A stretch of DNA of 64,000 nucleotides from Streptomyces shenzhenensis (GTDB taxonomy: Bacteria; Actinomycetota; Actinomycetes; Streptomycetales; Streptomycetaceae): the NCBI RefSeq assembly GCF_021462265.1, contig NZ_JAJONF010000042.1:16677-80676 (forward strand), read 5' to 3'. The notes below the pieces were generated by a model, which made no database searches, was not told where the DNA came from, and saw only the letters and a list, made by a program, of their open reading frames with translations. Every line of letters starts with the position of its first letter. Within the stretch, counting starts at the first letter, position 1. This document shows, piece after piece, positions 1-8,708 of this stretch. The translations under genes were made by a program, and so were the position numbers.

Positions 1-197
1 CCTCCCCCGCCCGGACCGGCCGAGCGGCCACGTCCCTGGGCGCCTCCACCGGCACCATGGCGGACACCGGCAGCCACTTCGGTGCTCTGTGGGCCGTCAC
101 AGGACTGGCGGGCGTCGTTCTCGCCGGCGTCGCCGCAGTCTTCGTCTTCGTGCGCGGCCGCTCGCGTCCGCGCACGTCCCCGCGTCACTCCCGCTGA
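1..197 (+). CDS. C-terminal end of a membrane protein (possibly MFS permease), partial
   Basis: The window opens inside a plus-strand gene: an open frame from base 3 runs to a TGA at 195-197 and gives the last 64 residues. The fragment contains one strongly hydrophobic segment (ALWAVTGLAGVVLAGVAAVF) followed by a short basic tail (RGRSRPR). A Gly/Ala-rich last helix before a short charged end is typical of major facilitator drug-efflux pumps, but no diagnostic motif is left, so the family is inference. The gene ends 175 bases upstream of the sigma factor and probably is a separate unit. Confidence 0.5.
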   Translation, partial: SPARTGRAATSLGASTGTMADTGSHFGALWAVTGLAGVVLAGVAAVFVFVRGRSRPRTSPRHSR

Positions 198-372
198 TCC
201 CCGGTCGCCACGGATTCCACCGGCCCGCCCATGGCTGTCGGCGCTCACCCCTTACGATGACTTCGCTGCCACGGTGTGTGACACCGACGGCGATCGCCCG
301 AGGGCCCCCGCAACCCGGCTCGGTCGGCGCGAGCGGGGGCTTCGTACCCGCGTCAGGTCGAAGGGAGACCCG

Positions 373-2154
373 ATGCCAAGGCATGCCGCGCCCGCGGCCG
401 ACGTGATAGCCGCGGCTCGGGCCGGCGATCGCGGCGCCCTGGAAGAGCTCAGCTCCCGGACGCTTCCGCTGGTCTACAGCGTCGCGGCGCGTGCACACCC
501 GTACCGCGACGACGTCGACGACATCGTCCAGGAGACGATGATGCGCATCCTGCGCGGCATCGGGGGACTGGAGCGCCCGGAGGCGTTCCGGTCCTGGGTG
601 ATCACCATCACCGTGAACGAGGTCCGCGACCACATCCGCAGGCGCGGCAGGGGGGAGACGACGGGAGCGGCGTTCGACGCGGCTGAGCACCGGCCCGACC
701 CGGCCGCCGACTTCGCCGAGGGGGTCATCCTCGACCTGCGGCTGTCCGGGCAGCGCGAGGAGTCCGTGCGCGCGACCCGTTGGCTCGACGAGGACGACCG
801 GGAGCTGCTGTCGCTGTGGTGGCTGGAGACGGCCGGCCGGCTCGCCCGGGCCGAGCTCGCCTCCGCTCTGGACATGACCGGCCATCAAGCGGCTGTGCGG
901 GTGCAACGCATGAAGGAGCGCCTGCACACCTCCCGCGTCATCGTCCGAGCCCTCGCGGCCAGGCCCGCATGCGGGGAACTGACCCGGCTCACCCTGGACT
1001 GGAACGGGGCCCCCAGCGGCCTGTGGCGCAAACGCCTCGGCCGCCATGTGCGGCAGTGCCCGCGGTGCGTGCGCCACGAGGAAGGCATGCTGGCCCCGGA
1101 AGGACTGCTGGCGCCCCTGGCCCTCCTGCCCGTGCCGGCGGCACTGCTGGCCTGGCGCCCGTGGCTGTCCGCGGGAACGCACGCGGCGGCGGCCGGCCAT
1201 GCCGGCACCACGGCCACTTCAGGTAGCGGGAGTTCCACGACGGCAGGGACCGCAGGGACGAGCCTCACCGCGAAGGCCGTGGTGGCGGCGAGTGCGCTGC
1301 TCGCCGTGGGCGGTGGCGTGCTCGTGTACGCGGCCCCGTGGTTCAGCCCGTCGGCGCGTCCGGCCACCGCCCCGACGGCTTCCGGCCCGGCACCCGCGCC
1401 CTCACCCACCGCATCCGCATCCGCATCCGCATCCGCGTCACCGTCACGGCCGGCACCGGTACTGGGCTCGGCCGTCTCGCATCCCTCGCCCCGGCCCCTG
1501 CCCCGGTACGGGTCCGTGGTCGACACCGTGGACAGCGCGCCGCCACCGGACCGGCCGCCCGCCGCATTGCCCCACCGCCCGCAGACCGCGGTGACGATGA
1601 CGGGGCTCAAGAGACACCTGGACGGCTACCAGCTCGTCCACCGCGGGGACACGGTGGTACTGCGCGGGAAGGGCTACTTCACCGTCCACTGGGACCTGAT
1701 GTACGGGCTGCGCCCCGGGCTGCTGACCATGCCCTCGTGGACCGGATTGCAAGGAAGGCTGTTCCACGTGGCCTCGGGCGGCGGCCACCGCATGGACGAC
1801 CGTCAGCCGGGCGCGACCGCCGGCGGCACCTGGATGGGCAACCGGCAGCAAGGACTGATCACCCTCCCGCCGGGAGCCCAGCAGATGTGGCAGAACGAGT
1901 ACTACTACCTCGACGGCAGCGTCACACTCCACCTCAACGAAACCCAGGCCGACTACAACCTCGACGTCCTGCCCTCCTCCTGGCAGCAGACAACCGACGA
2001 CATCGCCAGTCCCCCGGCCCCGCACTCCGCCGACCGCGAACGGTACGGACTCGTGCGCGACACCGGCCGCGACGACGCCCCCGTACCGCAGTACACCACC
2101 CGCTCCACGCCGACCGACGCGGGCACCGTGCCCCAGCGCTCCGTCGTGTCCTGA
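373..2154 (+). CDS. ECF sigma factor with fused zinc-finger, transmembrane and extracytoplasmic C-terminal part
   Basis: 593 residues, about three times a normal ECF sigma factor. Residues 25-95 form sigma region 2 (core-binding segment around DDVDDIVQETMMRIL) and about 135-190 form region 4 with a helix-turn-helix (ARAELASALDMTGHQAAVRV). Then comes a short anti-sigma-like zinc-finger segment (HVRQCPRC, about 225-235), one transmembrane helix near 310-330 (AVVAASALLAVGGGVLVYAA), a Ser/Ala/Pro linker and about 200 residues of unrecognised, probably extracytoplasmic, sequence. The sigma factor and its membrane sensor thus seem to be one polypeptide. The start is the ATG at 373, preceded by AAGGGAG at 361-367; a longer open frame extends upstream but lacks a ribosome site. 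The linker is encoded partly by a GCATCC hexamer repeat near 1408-1437. Target genes are unknown. Confidence 0.85.
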   Translation: MPRHAAPAADVIAAARAGDRGALEELSSRTLPLVYSVAARAHPYRDDVDDIVQETMMRILRGIGGLERPEAFRSWVITITVNEVRDHIRRRGRGETTGAAFDAAEHRPDPAADFAEGVILDLRLSGQREESVRATRWLDEDDRELLSLWWLETAGRLARAELASALDMTGHQAAVRVQRMKERLHTSRVIVRALAARPACGELTRLTLDWNGAPSGLWRKRLGRHVRQCPRCVRHEEGMLAPEGLLAPLALLPVPAALLAWRPWLSAGTHAAAAGHAGTTATSGSGSSTTAGTAGTSLTAKAVVAASALLAVGGGVLVYAAPWFSPSARPATAPTASGPAPAPSPTASASASASASPSRPAPVLGSAVSHPSPRPLPRYGSVVDTVDSAPPPDRPPAALPHRPQTAVTMTGLKRHLDGYQLVHRGDTVVLRGKGYFTVHWDLMYGLRPGLLTMPSWTGLQGRLFHVASGGGHRMDDRQPGATAGGTWMGNRQQGLITLPPGAQQMWQNEYYYLDGSVTLHLNETQADYNLDVLPSSWQQTTDDIASPPAPHSADRERYGLVRDTGRDDAPVPQYTTRSTPTDAGTVPQRSVVS

Positions 2155-2499
2155 CCCCAACGCGTGAGGCAAGCACCCCCCGAAAGCGGATCCACCAGCG
2201 AGTCACAGCAGACGGAATGACCTGCGCGCAGTCCCACCAGCAGGGAGACACACCGGACGATACTTTCGAAGACGTTCGAAGCGTCCCAACTCGCTGGCCA
2301 CTGGCTTGGGGCCGCATCCTGCACCCGACAGGTGCCCCATATATCCCGCACGCCCCATATCTGCAGGACGGGGTGGACGATACGAGCCGTATATCTCCGC
2401 GTCGTCGCCCATCCGCGCGGCCCGGATTCGACCCAGATTCGACCCGGCCAGTTTGTCAACGGATAAACATGGCCCCTGACCTGCGGAAATGAAGAGCGG
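2155..2499. other. Intergenic region between sigma factor gene and rnpB 3' end
   Basis: About 345 bases without a supportable gene. It is less GC-rich than its surroundings and contains two close copies of GCCCCATAT (near 2333 and 2353) plus a third ATAT-rich stretch near 2391. It should hold the transcription end of both the sigma gene and rnpB; I see no strong hairpin. Confidence 0.4.
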
Positions 2500-2502
2500 C
2501 AG

Positions 2503-2914
2503 ACGAGTCGGGCTGTACGCCGGGTTCTGTTCCCCGGTTCCCTCGCGGGAGCCGGGGCGACGGCCATCCATCTAGGGCCGGCGTTGCCGCCGGCCTCGTG
2601 CGGTCTACCCGGGGGCTCGGGCGGGCAGCCCTCGAACGTCCCCGCAGGGCCGCCTTTCACAGCGGCCCCTCTTGACCTTGCTCCGGGTGGGGTTTACCTA
2701 GCTGCCCAGGTCACCCTGGGCACTGGTGGTCTCTTACACCACCGTTTCACCCTTACCGAGGGCCGTACGAGTACGATCCCCGGCGGTCTGCTTTCTGTGG
2801 CACTGTCCCGCGAGTCGCCTCGGGTGGCCGTTAGCCACCACCCTGCCCTGTGGAGCCCGGACGTTCCTCGGGAAGCCCCCTAGGGGGACTCCACGCGGCC
2901 GTCCGCCCGGCTCG
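2503..2914 (-). ncRNA. rnpB: RNase P RNA (type A)
   Basis: Catalytic RNA of RNase P, which makes the mature 5' end of tRNAs. On the minus strand the ends pair to form a long P1 helix: bases near 2905-2920 (GGCAGACGAGCCGGGC) are complementary, with one G-U-type change, to those near 2498-2513. Conserved blocks are visible in order: GAGGAACGTCCGGGCTCC near the 5' side, GGTAAGGGTGAAACGGTG in the middle, CTAGGTAAACCCC, then GGCCCTAGATGGATGGCC and ACAGAACCCGGCGTACAG near the 3' end. The length of about 410 nt fits actinobacterial rnpB. Exact ends are estimated. Its 5' end lies inside the 3' end of the upstream EamA gene on the same strand, so its promoter must lie within that coding region. Confidence 0.97.
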
Positions 2915-3815
2915 TCTGCCGTGTCGACCATGTTAGCGGGCGCGCCGGCCTCTTCGGTGCCGAGGCCGTCGTCGCCAGGACCGAGCCGGTCAGGATCAAC
3001 GCGAAGGACACGGCGATCGTCGCGGTGAGGCTTTCGCCCAGGAACAACGCCCCCGCCGCCACCGCCACCGCCGGGTTGACGTACGTGATCACGGTCGAGC
3101 GGGTCGGGCCTATTTCCCTGATGAGTTCCAGGAAGGCCACGAAGGCCACCGCCGTGCACAGGACGCCCAGGGCGAGGAGGGAGAGCAGCGCGTTCGTCGA
3201 GGGCAGTGAAGAGGGCCAGGTCGCCGCGGCTGCCGGGGCGTAGACCAGGGTCGCCAGGGTCAGGCAGGGGGCTATCAGCTGCAGCGTCGGGACGTCCTTC
3301 AGGCGGCGGGCCGCTATCAGCGGGGCCGTCGCGTAGCCGATCACGGTGAGCAGGACCTCGCCGAGGGAGCGGGCGTCGCCGCCGGTGAGGTGGGGGACGG
3401 TCAGGACCGCCACGCCGGCCAGGCCGATCAGAAGGCCCGCGATCCGTCGCACGCCCAGGTGCTCCCGGTCGCCGCCGAAGCAGCGTGCCGCCACCACGCC
3501 CACGATCGGTACGCCCGCGATCAGCAGGCCCGCCGTCGAGCTGGACAGGTGGCGTTCGGCGTCGGTGAGGGTGAACCAGGGGCCCATGATCTCTATGCAC
3601 GCGAAGGCCAGCATCGGGCGCCAGTGGGTGCGGACGGTGGCGGGCAGGCCGCCCTGCCGGATCGCCAGGGGGAGCAGGAGCAGCGCGCCCACCGCACAGC
3701 GCGCGAAGACCACCGTCGACGGGGACACCTCGTCCACCGCCACCTTGATCATCAGATAGGGGATGCCCCAGATCACTCCCATGAGGGAGAACAGGAACCA
3801 GCCGCGTGCAGTCAT
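2880..3815 (-). CDS. EamA/DMT-family membrane exporter
   Basis: 311 residues with about ten predicted membrane helices in two repeated halves, as in EamA (drug/metabolite) transporters; the start MTARGWFLFSLMGVIWGIPY has the usual first-helix pattern, and the second half begins around residue 150. Such proteins export amino acids or other small metabolites, but the substrate cannot be read from sequence. It follows the AraC regulator gene on the same strand after 16 bases, so the two are probably one transcript and the regulator a local one. The last 12 codons overlap the 5' end of rnpB, an unusual arrangement that constrains both the protein tail and the RNA P1 stem. Confidence 0.88.
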   Translation of the reverse strand: MTARGWFLFSLMGVIWGIPYLMIKVAVDEVSPSTVVFARCAVGALLLLPLAIRQGGLPATVRTHWRPMLAFACIEIMGPWFTLTDAERHLSSSTAGLLIAGVPIVGVVAARCFGGDREHLGVRRIAGLLIGLAGVAVLTVPHLTGGDARSLGEVLLTVIGYATAPLIAARRLKDVPTLQLIAPCLTLATLVYAPAAAATWPSSLPSTNALLSLLALGVLCTAVAFVAFLELIREIGPTRSTVITYVNPAVAVAAGALFLGESLTATIAVSFALILTGSVLATTASAPKRPARPLTWSTRQTSRADGRVESP

Positions 3816-3831
3816 GCGGGAAGCATCGGTG

Positions 3832-4680
3832 TCAGTACCGTGCCGCGTCTTGAACGCTGTTGCGGTACGCCGCCGGGGTCACCCCCAGCACCCGGCGGAA
3901 CCAGCGTGTCAGATGGGCCTGGTCCGCGAAGCCGACGAGTGCGGCGGCTTCCGCTGGGCGCAGGCCCGCGTCCAGCAGGGCGCGGGCACGGTTCACCCGG
4001 TACTGGGCGAGCCAGGCGTACGGCGGTACGCCCATCGTCGTACGGAAGGCCCGCAGGAGCTGGTAGCGGGAGAGGCCGAGGTCGGCCGCCAGGTCGGCGA
4101 GGGAGGGCGGGCAGGTCAGTTCGTCGGCGAGGCGGTCCCGGACGAGGAGGGATATGCCGTGCGCGCCGGGGATCTCGTCCCGCGCCGGCCGGGCCGTGGA
4201 GTGGCGGCGGGACAGGGTCGTCAGCAGCCAGGGAAGGCGGGTCTCGGCCTCCAGGGGGTCCGGGCAGGCGGCCAGTTCGGTGTGGGCCCGGCGGATGGCC
4301 GCGGCCAGCTCCGGATCGTCGACGACCGGGTCGCGGAAGTGCGGTACGGCGTCCAGGGTGCCGTCCGCCAGCAGGGCCGGGTCCGCGTACAGGGCGCGGT
4401 AGGCGTAGCCCTCGGTCGGGGTGGCCGGGCCGCCGGTGTGCATCTCGCCGGGGGCCAGGACGACGATCGAGCCGGGGCCGGTGTGGATGTGGCCGCCCCG
4501 GTAGGCGATCACCTCGGAGCCGCCGACGCACACCCCGATCGAGAACTCGGCGTGCGTGTGCGGGGCGTACACGTGTTTCTCGAAACGGGCCGTCAGCATG
4601 TCGAGCGACGGGCCGCAGCGGCCCAGTCTCGCCCTCGTCCACCGTGCTTGCTCGGCCACCTTCGCACCCCCTTGCGGCAC
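3832..4680 (-). CDS. AraC-family transcriptional regulator
   Basis: 282 residues. The N-terminal half (about 30-150) is a cupin-like ligand-sensing domain (HVYAPHTHAEFSIGVCVGG, then the PGEMHTGGP segment) and the C-terminal half (about 180-275) is the double helix-turn-helix of the AraC family (LADLAADLGLSRYQLLRAFR, followed by LRPAEAAALVGFADQAHLTR and the family-typical RWFRRVLGVTPAAYR). AraC proteins with this layout often control a neighbouring transporter, here the EamA gene 16 bases downstream; its effector is unknown. The start at 4680 gives a short basic leader; an internal start is possible because no strong ribosome site decides it. Confidence 0.9.
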   Translation of the reverse strand: MPQGGAKVAEQARWTRARLGRCGPSLDMLTARFEKHVYAPHTHAEFSIGVCVGGSEVIAYRGGHIHTGPGSIVVLAPGEMHTGGPATPTEGYAYRALYADPALLADGTLDAVPHFRDPVVDDPELAAAIRRAHTELAACPDPLEAETRLPWLLTTLSRRHSTARPARDEIPGAHGISLLVRDRLADELTCPPSLADLAADLGLSRYQLLRAFRTTMGVPPYAWLAQYRVNRARALLDAGLRPAEAAALVGFADQAHLTRWFRRVLGVTPAAYRNSVQDAARY

Positions 4681-4741
4681 CCCGTTGCCGCCAAGGGTGC
4701 AACGCCTTCGGTTCCCGTTTCCATGCCGCGTCCAGGCCGGC

Positions 4742-5362
4742 TCACAGACCCATGCGCTCCAGCGCGTCGAACGCCGCCCCCATCCGCTCCCGGTGGTCCT
4801 CGACGATCTCCGCGAACGGGTCGCCCGCGAGCTGGCGGCGTACGGAGGCGACGCACACCGAGCGGTACGCGGCGACGGTCACGGCGGCGGTAAGCTCCGG
4901 GGCGGCGAGTCCCGCCTCGGCGAGCGCCCCGGCCAGCGCCCGCTCCACCTCCTCCACCGCCTCACGGGCCCGGGCCCGCAGCGCCGGGGAGTCGGCGACG
5001 ACCGGCCAGAAGCCCGCGAAGTTCTCGCCCACGCCGCCCAGCGGATGCCGTGCCTCGATGAACCGGAACGCCAGGCGGCGCAGCGCCGCGAGCGGGGCCT
5101 CGCCGGGCGCCCGGTCCCGTACCGCCCCGGCGAAGGCGGCGACGGCCTCCGGGATGCGGTCGAGGAACAGGTCCTCCTTGCGCGGGAAGTAGTTGAAGAC
5201 GGTCATCGCCGAGACCCCGGCCGCCCGCGCGACCTCGGCGACCGTCACCTGGTCGAAGCCGTGCTCCCGGAACATCACCGTCGCGATGTTCGAGATCCGC
5301 TGCCGGGTCTCCCGCTTCTTGCGCTCCCGCAGGGACTCCCCTGGCCTGTTCTCATCGATCAC
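4742..5362 (-). CDS. TetR-family transcriptional regulator
   Basis: 206 residues. The N-terminal helix-turn-helix (about 15-62) reads RQRISNIATVMFREHGFDQV then TVAEVARAAGVSAMTVFNYF, which is classic TetR; the rest is a helical ligand-binding and dimer domain. It is divergent from the flavin monooxygenase gene with fewer than 50 bases between the two starts, so it most likely represses that gene and itself in answer to an aromatic substrate or product. The start is GTG at 5362, six bases after a TATAGT hexamer on the minus strand (5374-5369), which points to a leaderless mRNA. The exact ligand is unknown. Confidence 0.9.
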   Translation of the reverse strand: MIDENRPGESLRERKKRETRQRISNIATVMFREHGFDQVTVAEVARAAGVSAMTVFNYFPRKEDLFLDRIPEAVAAFAGAVRDRAPGEAPLAALRRLAFRFIEARHPLGGVGENFAGFWPVVADSPALRARAREAVEEVERALAGALAEAGLAAPELTAAVTVAAYRSVCVASVRRQLAGDPFAEIVEDHRERMGAAFDALERMGL

Positions 5363-5367
5363 GAGGA

Positions 5368-5403
5368 AACTATAGCCGCTCGAAATTTTTAGTGACTACA
5401 GTT
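5368..5403. promoter_or_regulatory. Symmetric divergent promoter/operator between TetR and monooxygenase genes
   Basis: AACTATAG at 5368-5375 and CTACAGTT at 5396-5403 form an inverted repeat with one mismatch and a 20-base spacer. Each arm contains the -10 hexamer of the gene it faces (TATAGT on minus, TACAGT on plus), and both genes have a GTG six or seven bases past that hexamer. The same symmetry could serve as TetR operator; that part is inference. Confidence 0.55.
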
Positions 5404-5409
5404 AGCGTC

Positions 5410-7143
5410 GTGAACGAGAGCATCCGGAAGGACAGCGGCGAGAGCATGACGAACGACAGGAACGACAGGAACGACAAGGGCGATGAGAGCGGCGGGAGCG
5501 GCAGGGGCTACGACGTGGTGGTCGTCGGTGGCGGCCCCGTCGGTCTCTTCCTCGCCGGTGAGCTGCGGCTCGGCGGGGCGGACGTGCTGGTGGTGGAGCG
5601 GCTGGCCGAGGTGGACGAGACCATCAAGGCGGGCGGGATCAACACGGCGGGCGCGGTGAGCCTCTACCGGCGCGGGCTGCTGCCCGACCTCGCGGCGGCC
5701 TGGGAGCGGAACCGGTGGCGGATGCGGGCCTTCCTCGGGGACCGCGGCGCCGGCGCTCCCCGCACTCCCCCGAAGTTCGCCGGGCACTTCGCCGGGATCA
5801 TGATGCGCGGTGACCTCTTCGACGGCTCCGACCCGGCGTTCGCCGACATCGGCCCCGCCGACGGCGTCGGCCTCGGTGTCCCGCAGGTCGAGTTGGAGCG
5901 GATCCTGGGCGCCCGTGCCGAGCGGCTCGGCGTCGAGGTCCGCCGGGGCGTGGAGCTGACCGGCTTCGACGCGGACGACGACGGCGTCACCGTACGACTC
6001 GCGCCGTCCGGCCGACCCACCCCCTCCGATCGACCCGCCCCGTCCGATCGACCGACCCACTCCGATCGCCCCGCCCCCTCTGATCGGCTCATCCCCGCCG
6101 AGGGGATCCGGGCCCGGTGGCTCGTGGGGTGCGACGGCGGCCGGAGTACCGTCCGCAAGCTCGCCGGGTTCGACTTCCCGGGGACGGATCCGGAGATCAC
6201 CGGCTATCAGGCGGTCGTCGAGATGAGCGGGGGCGAGCGGCTCGGGGCCGGCTGGAACACCACCGACGTGGGGACGTACGTCAACGGGCCCTTCCCCGGC
6301 CGGATCCTGACCGTCGAGTTCGACGGGCCCCCCGCCGACCGCTCGGCACCCGTCACCGCAGGCGAGTTGCAGGCCGCCCTGCGCCGGGTGTCGGGCGTGG
6401 CGGAGGTGACCGTCCACGAGGTGCACTCGGCGACCCGGTTCACCGACAACGCCCGGCAGGCGAGCGGTTACCGCAAGGGCCGGGTGCTGCTCGCCGGGGA
6501 CGCGGCGCACGTGCACTCGCCGTTCGGCGGGCAGGGGCTGAACCTAGGACTCGGCGACGCCATGAACCTCGGCTGGAAGCTGGCCGCCGTGGTGCGCGGG
6601 GTCGCGCCCGAGGACCTGCTCGACAGCTACACGGCCGAGCGGCACCCGGTCGGCGCCTGGGTGCTGGACTGGACCCGCGCCCAGATCGCCGTGATGCGAC
6701 CCGACCGGCACGCCCGCGCGCTGCGCCGGGTGGTCACCGATCTCGCGCTCACGGCGACCGGGACGACGTACCTCGTCAAGCAGATCTCCGGCGTCTGGCA
6801 GCACTACGATCTCCCCGGCGCGCACCCGCTGACCGGGCGGAGCGCCCCGGACCTGGAACTCTCCGACGGCACCCGGCTCGGCGACCACCTGCACGACGGC
6901 CGCGCCCTGCTCCTCGACCTCGTCGACGACCCGAAGCTGCGCGCCCGCGCACAGGGGTACGGCGACCGGGTGGACGTCGTCACCGCGGCCTGCCCCGGGC
7001 GGCCGGAGCTGACCGGTCTCCTGGTTCGGCCCGACGGGTTCGTGGCCTGGGCCGCGGCCGGGAACGACCAGGGAGACGGCCAGGGAGACGACCGGGGAGA
7101 CGACCTCGACGACGCCCTGACCCGCTGGTTCGTCGCCGCCTGA
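5410..7143 (+). CDS. FAD-dependent aromatic monooxygenase (PheA/TfdB/PHBH type)
   Basis: 577 residues from GTG 5410. Group A flavoprotein hydroxylase using NAD(P)H, FAD and O2 on a phenolic or polyketide substrate. Visible motifs: the Rossmann GxGxxG (VVVGGGPVGLFLAGEL, about 33-48), the mid-protein DG motif (WLVGCDGGRSTVRK), and the second FAD motif GDAAHVHSPFGGQGLNLGLG near residue 360. The C-terminal thioredoxin-like domain is short. Oddities: a four-fold six-residue repeat P(A/T)(P/H)SDR near residues 200-228, an Asn/Asp/Arg-rich N-terminus and a Gly/Asp-rich C-terminus. Starts at 5392 (upstream GTG) or 5446 (ATG) are also open; 5410 is preferred because it follows a TACAGT -10 hexamer by seven bases. 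The divergent TetR gene is its likely repressor. Confidence 0.88.
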   Translation: MNESIRKDSGESMTNDRNDRNDKGDESGGSGRGYDVVVVGGGPVGLFLAGELRLGGADVLVVERLAEVDETIKAGGINTAGAVSLYRRGLLPDLAAAWERNRWRMRAFLGDRGAGAPRTPPKFAGHFAGIMMRGDLFDGSDPAFADIGPADGVGLGVPQVELERILGARAERLGVEVRRGVELTGFDADDDGVTVRLAPSGRPTPSDRPAPSDRPTHSDRPAPSDRLIPAEGIRARWLVGCDGGRSTVRKLAGFDFPGTDPEITGYQAVVEMSGGERLGAGWNTTDVGTYVNGPFPGRILTVEFDGPPADRSAPVTAGELQAALRRVSGVAEVTVHEVHSATRFTDNARQASGYRKGRVLLAGDAAHVHSPFGGQGLNLGLGDAMNLGWKLAAVVRGVAPEDLLDSYTAERHPVGAWVLDWTRAQIAVMRPDRHARALRRVVTDLALTATGTTYLVKQISGVWQHYDLPGAHPLTGRSAPDLELSDGTRLGDHLHDGRALLLDLVDDPKLRARAQGYGDRVDVVTAACPGRPELTGLLVRPDGFVAWAAAGNDQGDGQGDDRGDDLDDALTRWFVAA

Positions 7144-7182
7144 GCCCTCGCCCCCGGCCGCTCCGCACCGCCGTACGGCGGC

Positions 7183-8619
7183 TCAGGCGGGCGCGAAGCG
7201 CACCTTCGCCGTCCCCGGGTCGGCCTCGGTGAGGCGCACCGGCAGCCGCTCACCCAGCGGGAGCGGCGCGGCGGCCTCGATCCGGCCTATGACGGCGGGC
7301 TGCTGCAACAGCACCTTCCCCACGGTCGGCCGGCGTTGCTCGACCTCCACCACGCAGCCGTCGAAGACCTCACCGACCCGGTCCTTGAGCAGGGCCGCCT
7401 CGACGATGTCGACGCACTCCCGCTCCACCGTGCCGGCCCGGCGCGCCCCTTCGGCCATCTGCTTGGGGAGCGTGTCCAGCGCCATCAGCACCCAGTCGGG
7501 CGGGGCCTCGCCGGCCGCCGCCGCCAGGCACAGCTCGGAGGCGTAGCGGTCGGCGAGGCGGCGCAGCGGCGCGGTGCAGTGGGTGTAGGGGGCGGCGACG
7601 GCCGCGTGGACGGGGTTCGGGGGGAGGACGCCGCCCCGGAAGACCGTGTAGCCGGCGCCGCGCAGGAGGGTGGTGCACTCCTGGAGGAAGGCCGCGTGGC
7701 GGGGGCGGCGCGGGTTCAGGGAGCGGATCAGCGCGGCGTACGAGACATGGTGCGGCCACTCGATGCGCAGCGCGTGCGCGGTACGGCGCAGCCGGGCCAC
7801 CGCGCCGTCCGGGGCGGTCGGCAGGGTGCGCAGCACGCCGGTGCCGTAGGCCAGCATCAGGTCGGCGGCGGCCATGCCGGTGAGCAGGGAGATCTGGGCG
7901 TTCCAGGCGTCGGCGGGCAGCGGGGCGCGGTAGCTGAGCTCGTAGGTGTGGTCGTACTCGACGATCTCCTGCTCGGGCACGTTGAGGGAGATGCCGCCGC
8001 GTTCCACCTCCAGGCGTTCGCGGGCCTCGCCGATCTCCCTGAGCAGGGCGACGGGCTCCTCCGCGGTGCCGTCGTCGATCTGCTTCTGCACGCCCGCGTA
8101 GTCCAGCTTGGCCCGGCTGCGGACGAGGGCCCGGCGGACGTCGGCGGTCAGGGTCCGCCCAGCGCCGTCCAGGTCGATGGTCCACAGCACGGCCGGGCAG
8201 GTCTGGCCGGGGAGCAGGCTGGCCGCGCCCTCGCTGAGGACGGCGGGGTGCAGGGGGATTCTCTCGTCGGGGAAGTAGAGGGTGTTCACGCGGTGGTGCG
8301 CCTCGGAGTCCAGCGCGCCGCCGGGTACGACGAAGGCGGCGACGTCGGCGATGGCGTACCGGACGCGGTAGCCGCCGTCGTGCCGGGACAGGTGCATCGC
8401 CTGGTCGAGGTCGTTCGCGGTGGGCGGGTCGACCGTGAAGAAGGGGATGTCGGTGGCGTCGTGCCCCGGCACGGCCGGGAACCTGGCGACGCCCTCGGCC
8501 TCCGCGATGACCTCGGGCGGGAAGGTCTCGGGGACATGGAGGTCGGCCCGGAGCGCGGCGAGGGCGGTCCGGAGGGGGGCCTCGGGGGCACCCTTGACAC
8601 GGATGTGGCGGCGGGGCAT
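7183..8619 (-). CDS. RNB-domain ribonuclease (RNase II/R family, short form)
   Basis: 478 residues, the size of the short actinobacterial RNB proteins that lack the cold-shock and S1 domains of RNase R. The catalytic acidic cluster is clear: FFTVDPPTANDLDQAMHL near residue 65-82 supplies the metal-binding aspartates, followed by YAIADVAAFV, the HHRVNTLYFPDERIPLHP block and, later, HCTAPLRRLADRYASEL. The enzyme degrades RNA 3' to 5' in the cytoplasm. It is convergent with the monooxygenase; a hairpin (TGAGCC at 7141-7146 with GGCTCA at 7180-7185, and an inner 14-base palindrome at 7168-7181) contains both stop codons and may end both transcripts. Confidence 0.92.
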   Translation of the reverse strand: MPRRHIRVKGAPEAPLRTALAALRADLHVPETFPPEVIAEAEGVARFPAVPGHDATDIPFFTVDPPTANDLDQAMHLSRHDGGYRVRYAIADVAAFVVPGGALDSEAHHRVNTLYFPDERIPLHPAVLSEGAASLLPGQTCPAVLWTIDLDGAGRTLTADVRRALVRSRAKLDYAGVQKQIDDGTAEEPVALLREIGEARERLEVERGGISLNVPEQEIVEYDHTYELSYRAPLPADAWNAQISLLTGMAAADLMLAYGTGVLRTLPTAPDGAVARLRRTAHALRIEWPHHVSYAALIRSLNPRRPRHAAFLQECTTLLRGAGYTVFRGGVLPPNPVHAAVAAPYTHCTAPLRRLADRYASELCLAAAAGEAPPDWVLMALDTLPKQMAEGARRAGTVERECVDIVEAALLKDRVGEVFDGCVVEVEQRRPTVGKVLLQQPAVIGRIEAAAPLPLGERLPVRLTEADPGTAKVRFAPA

Positions 8620-8708
8620 GGGAAGAGGGTAGTCACAGCAGGCCGGTGCGGCGTCTTACCCTGGCGCGAAGCGTTGATGACGAACGCCGATGACGAAGAG
8701 GAGTACCC

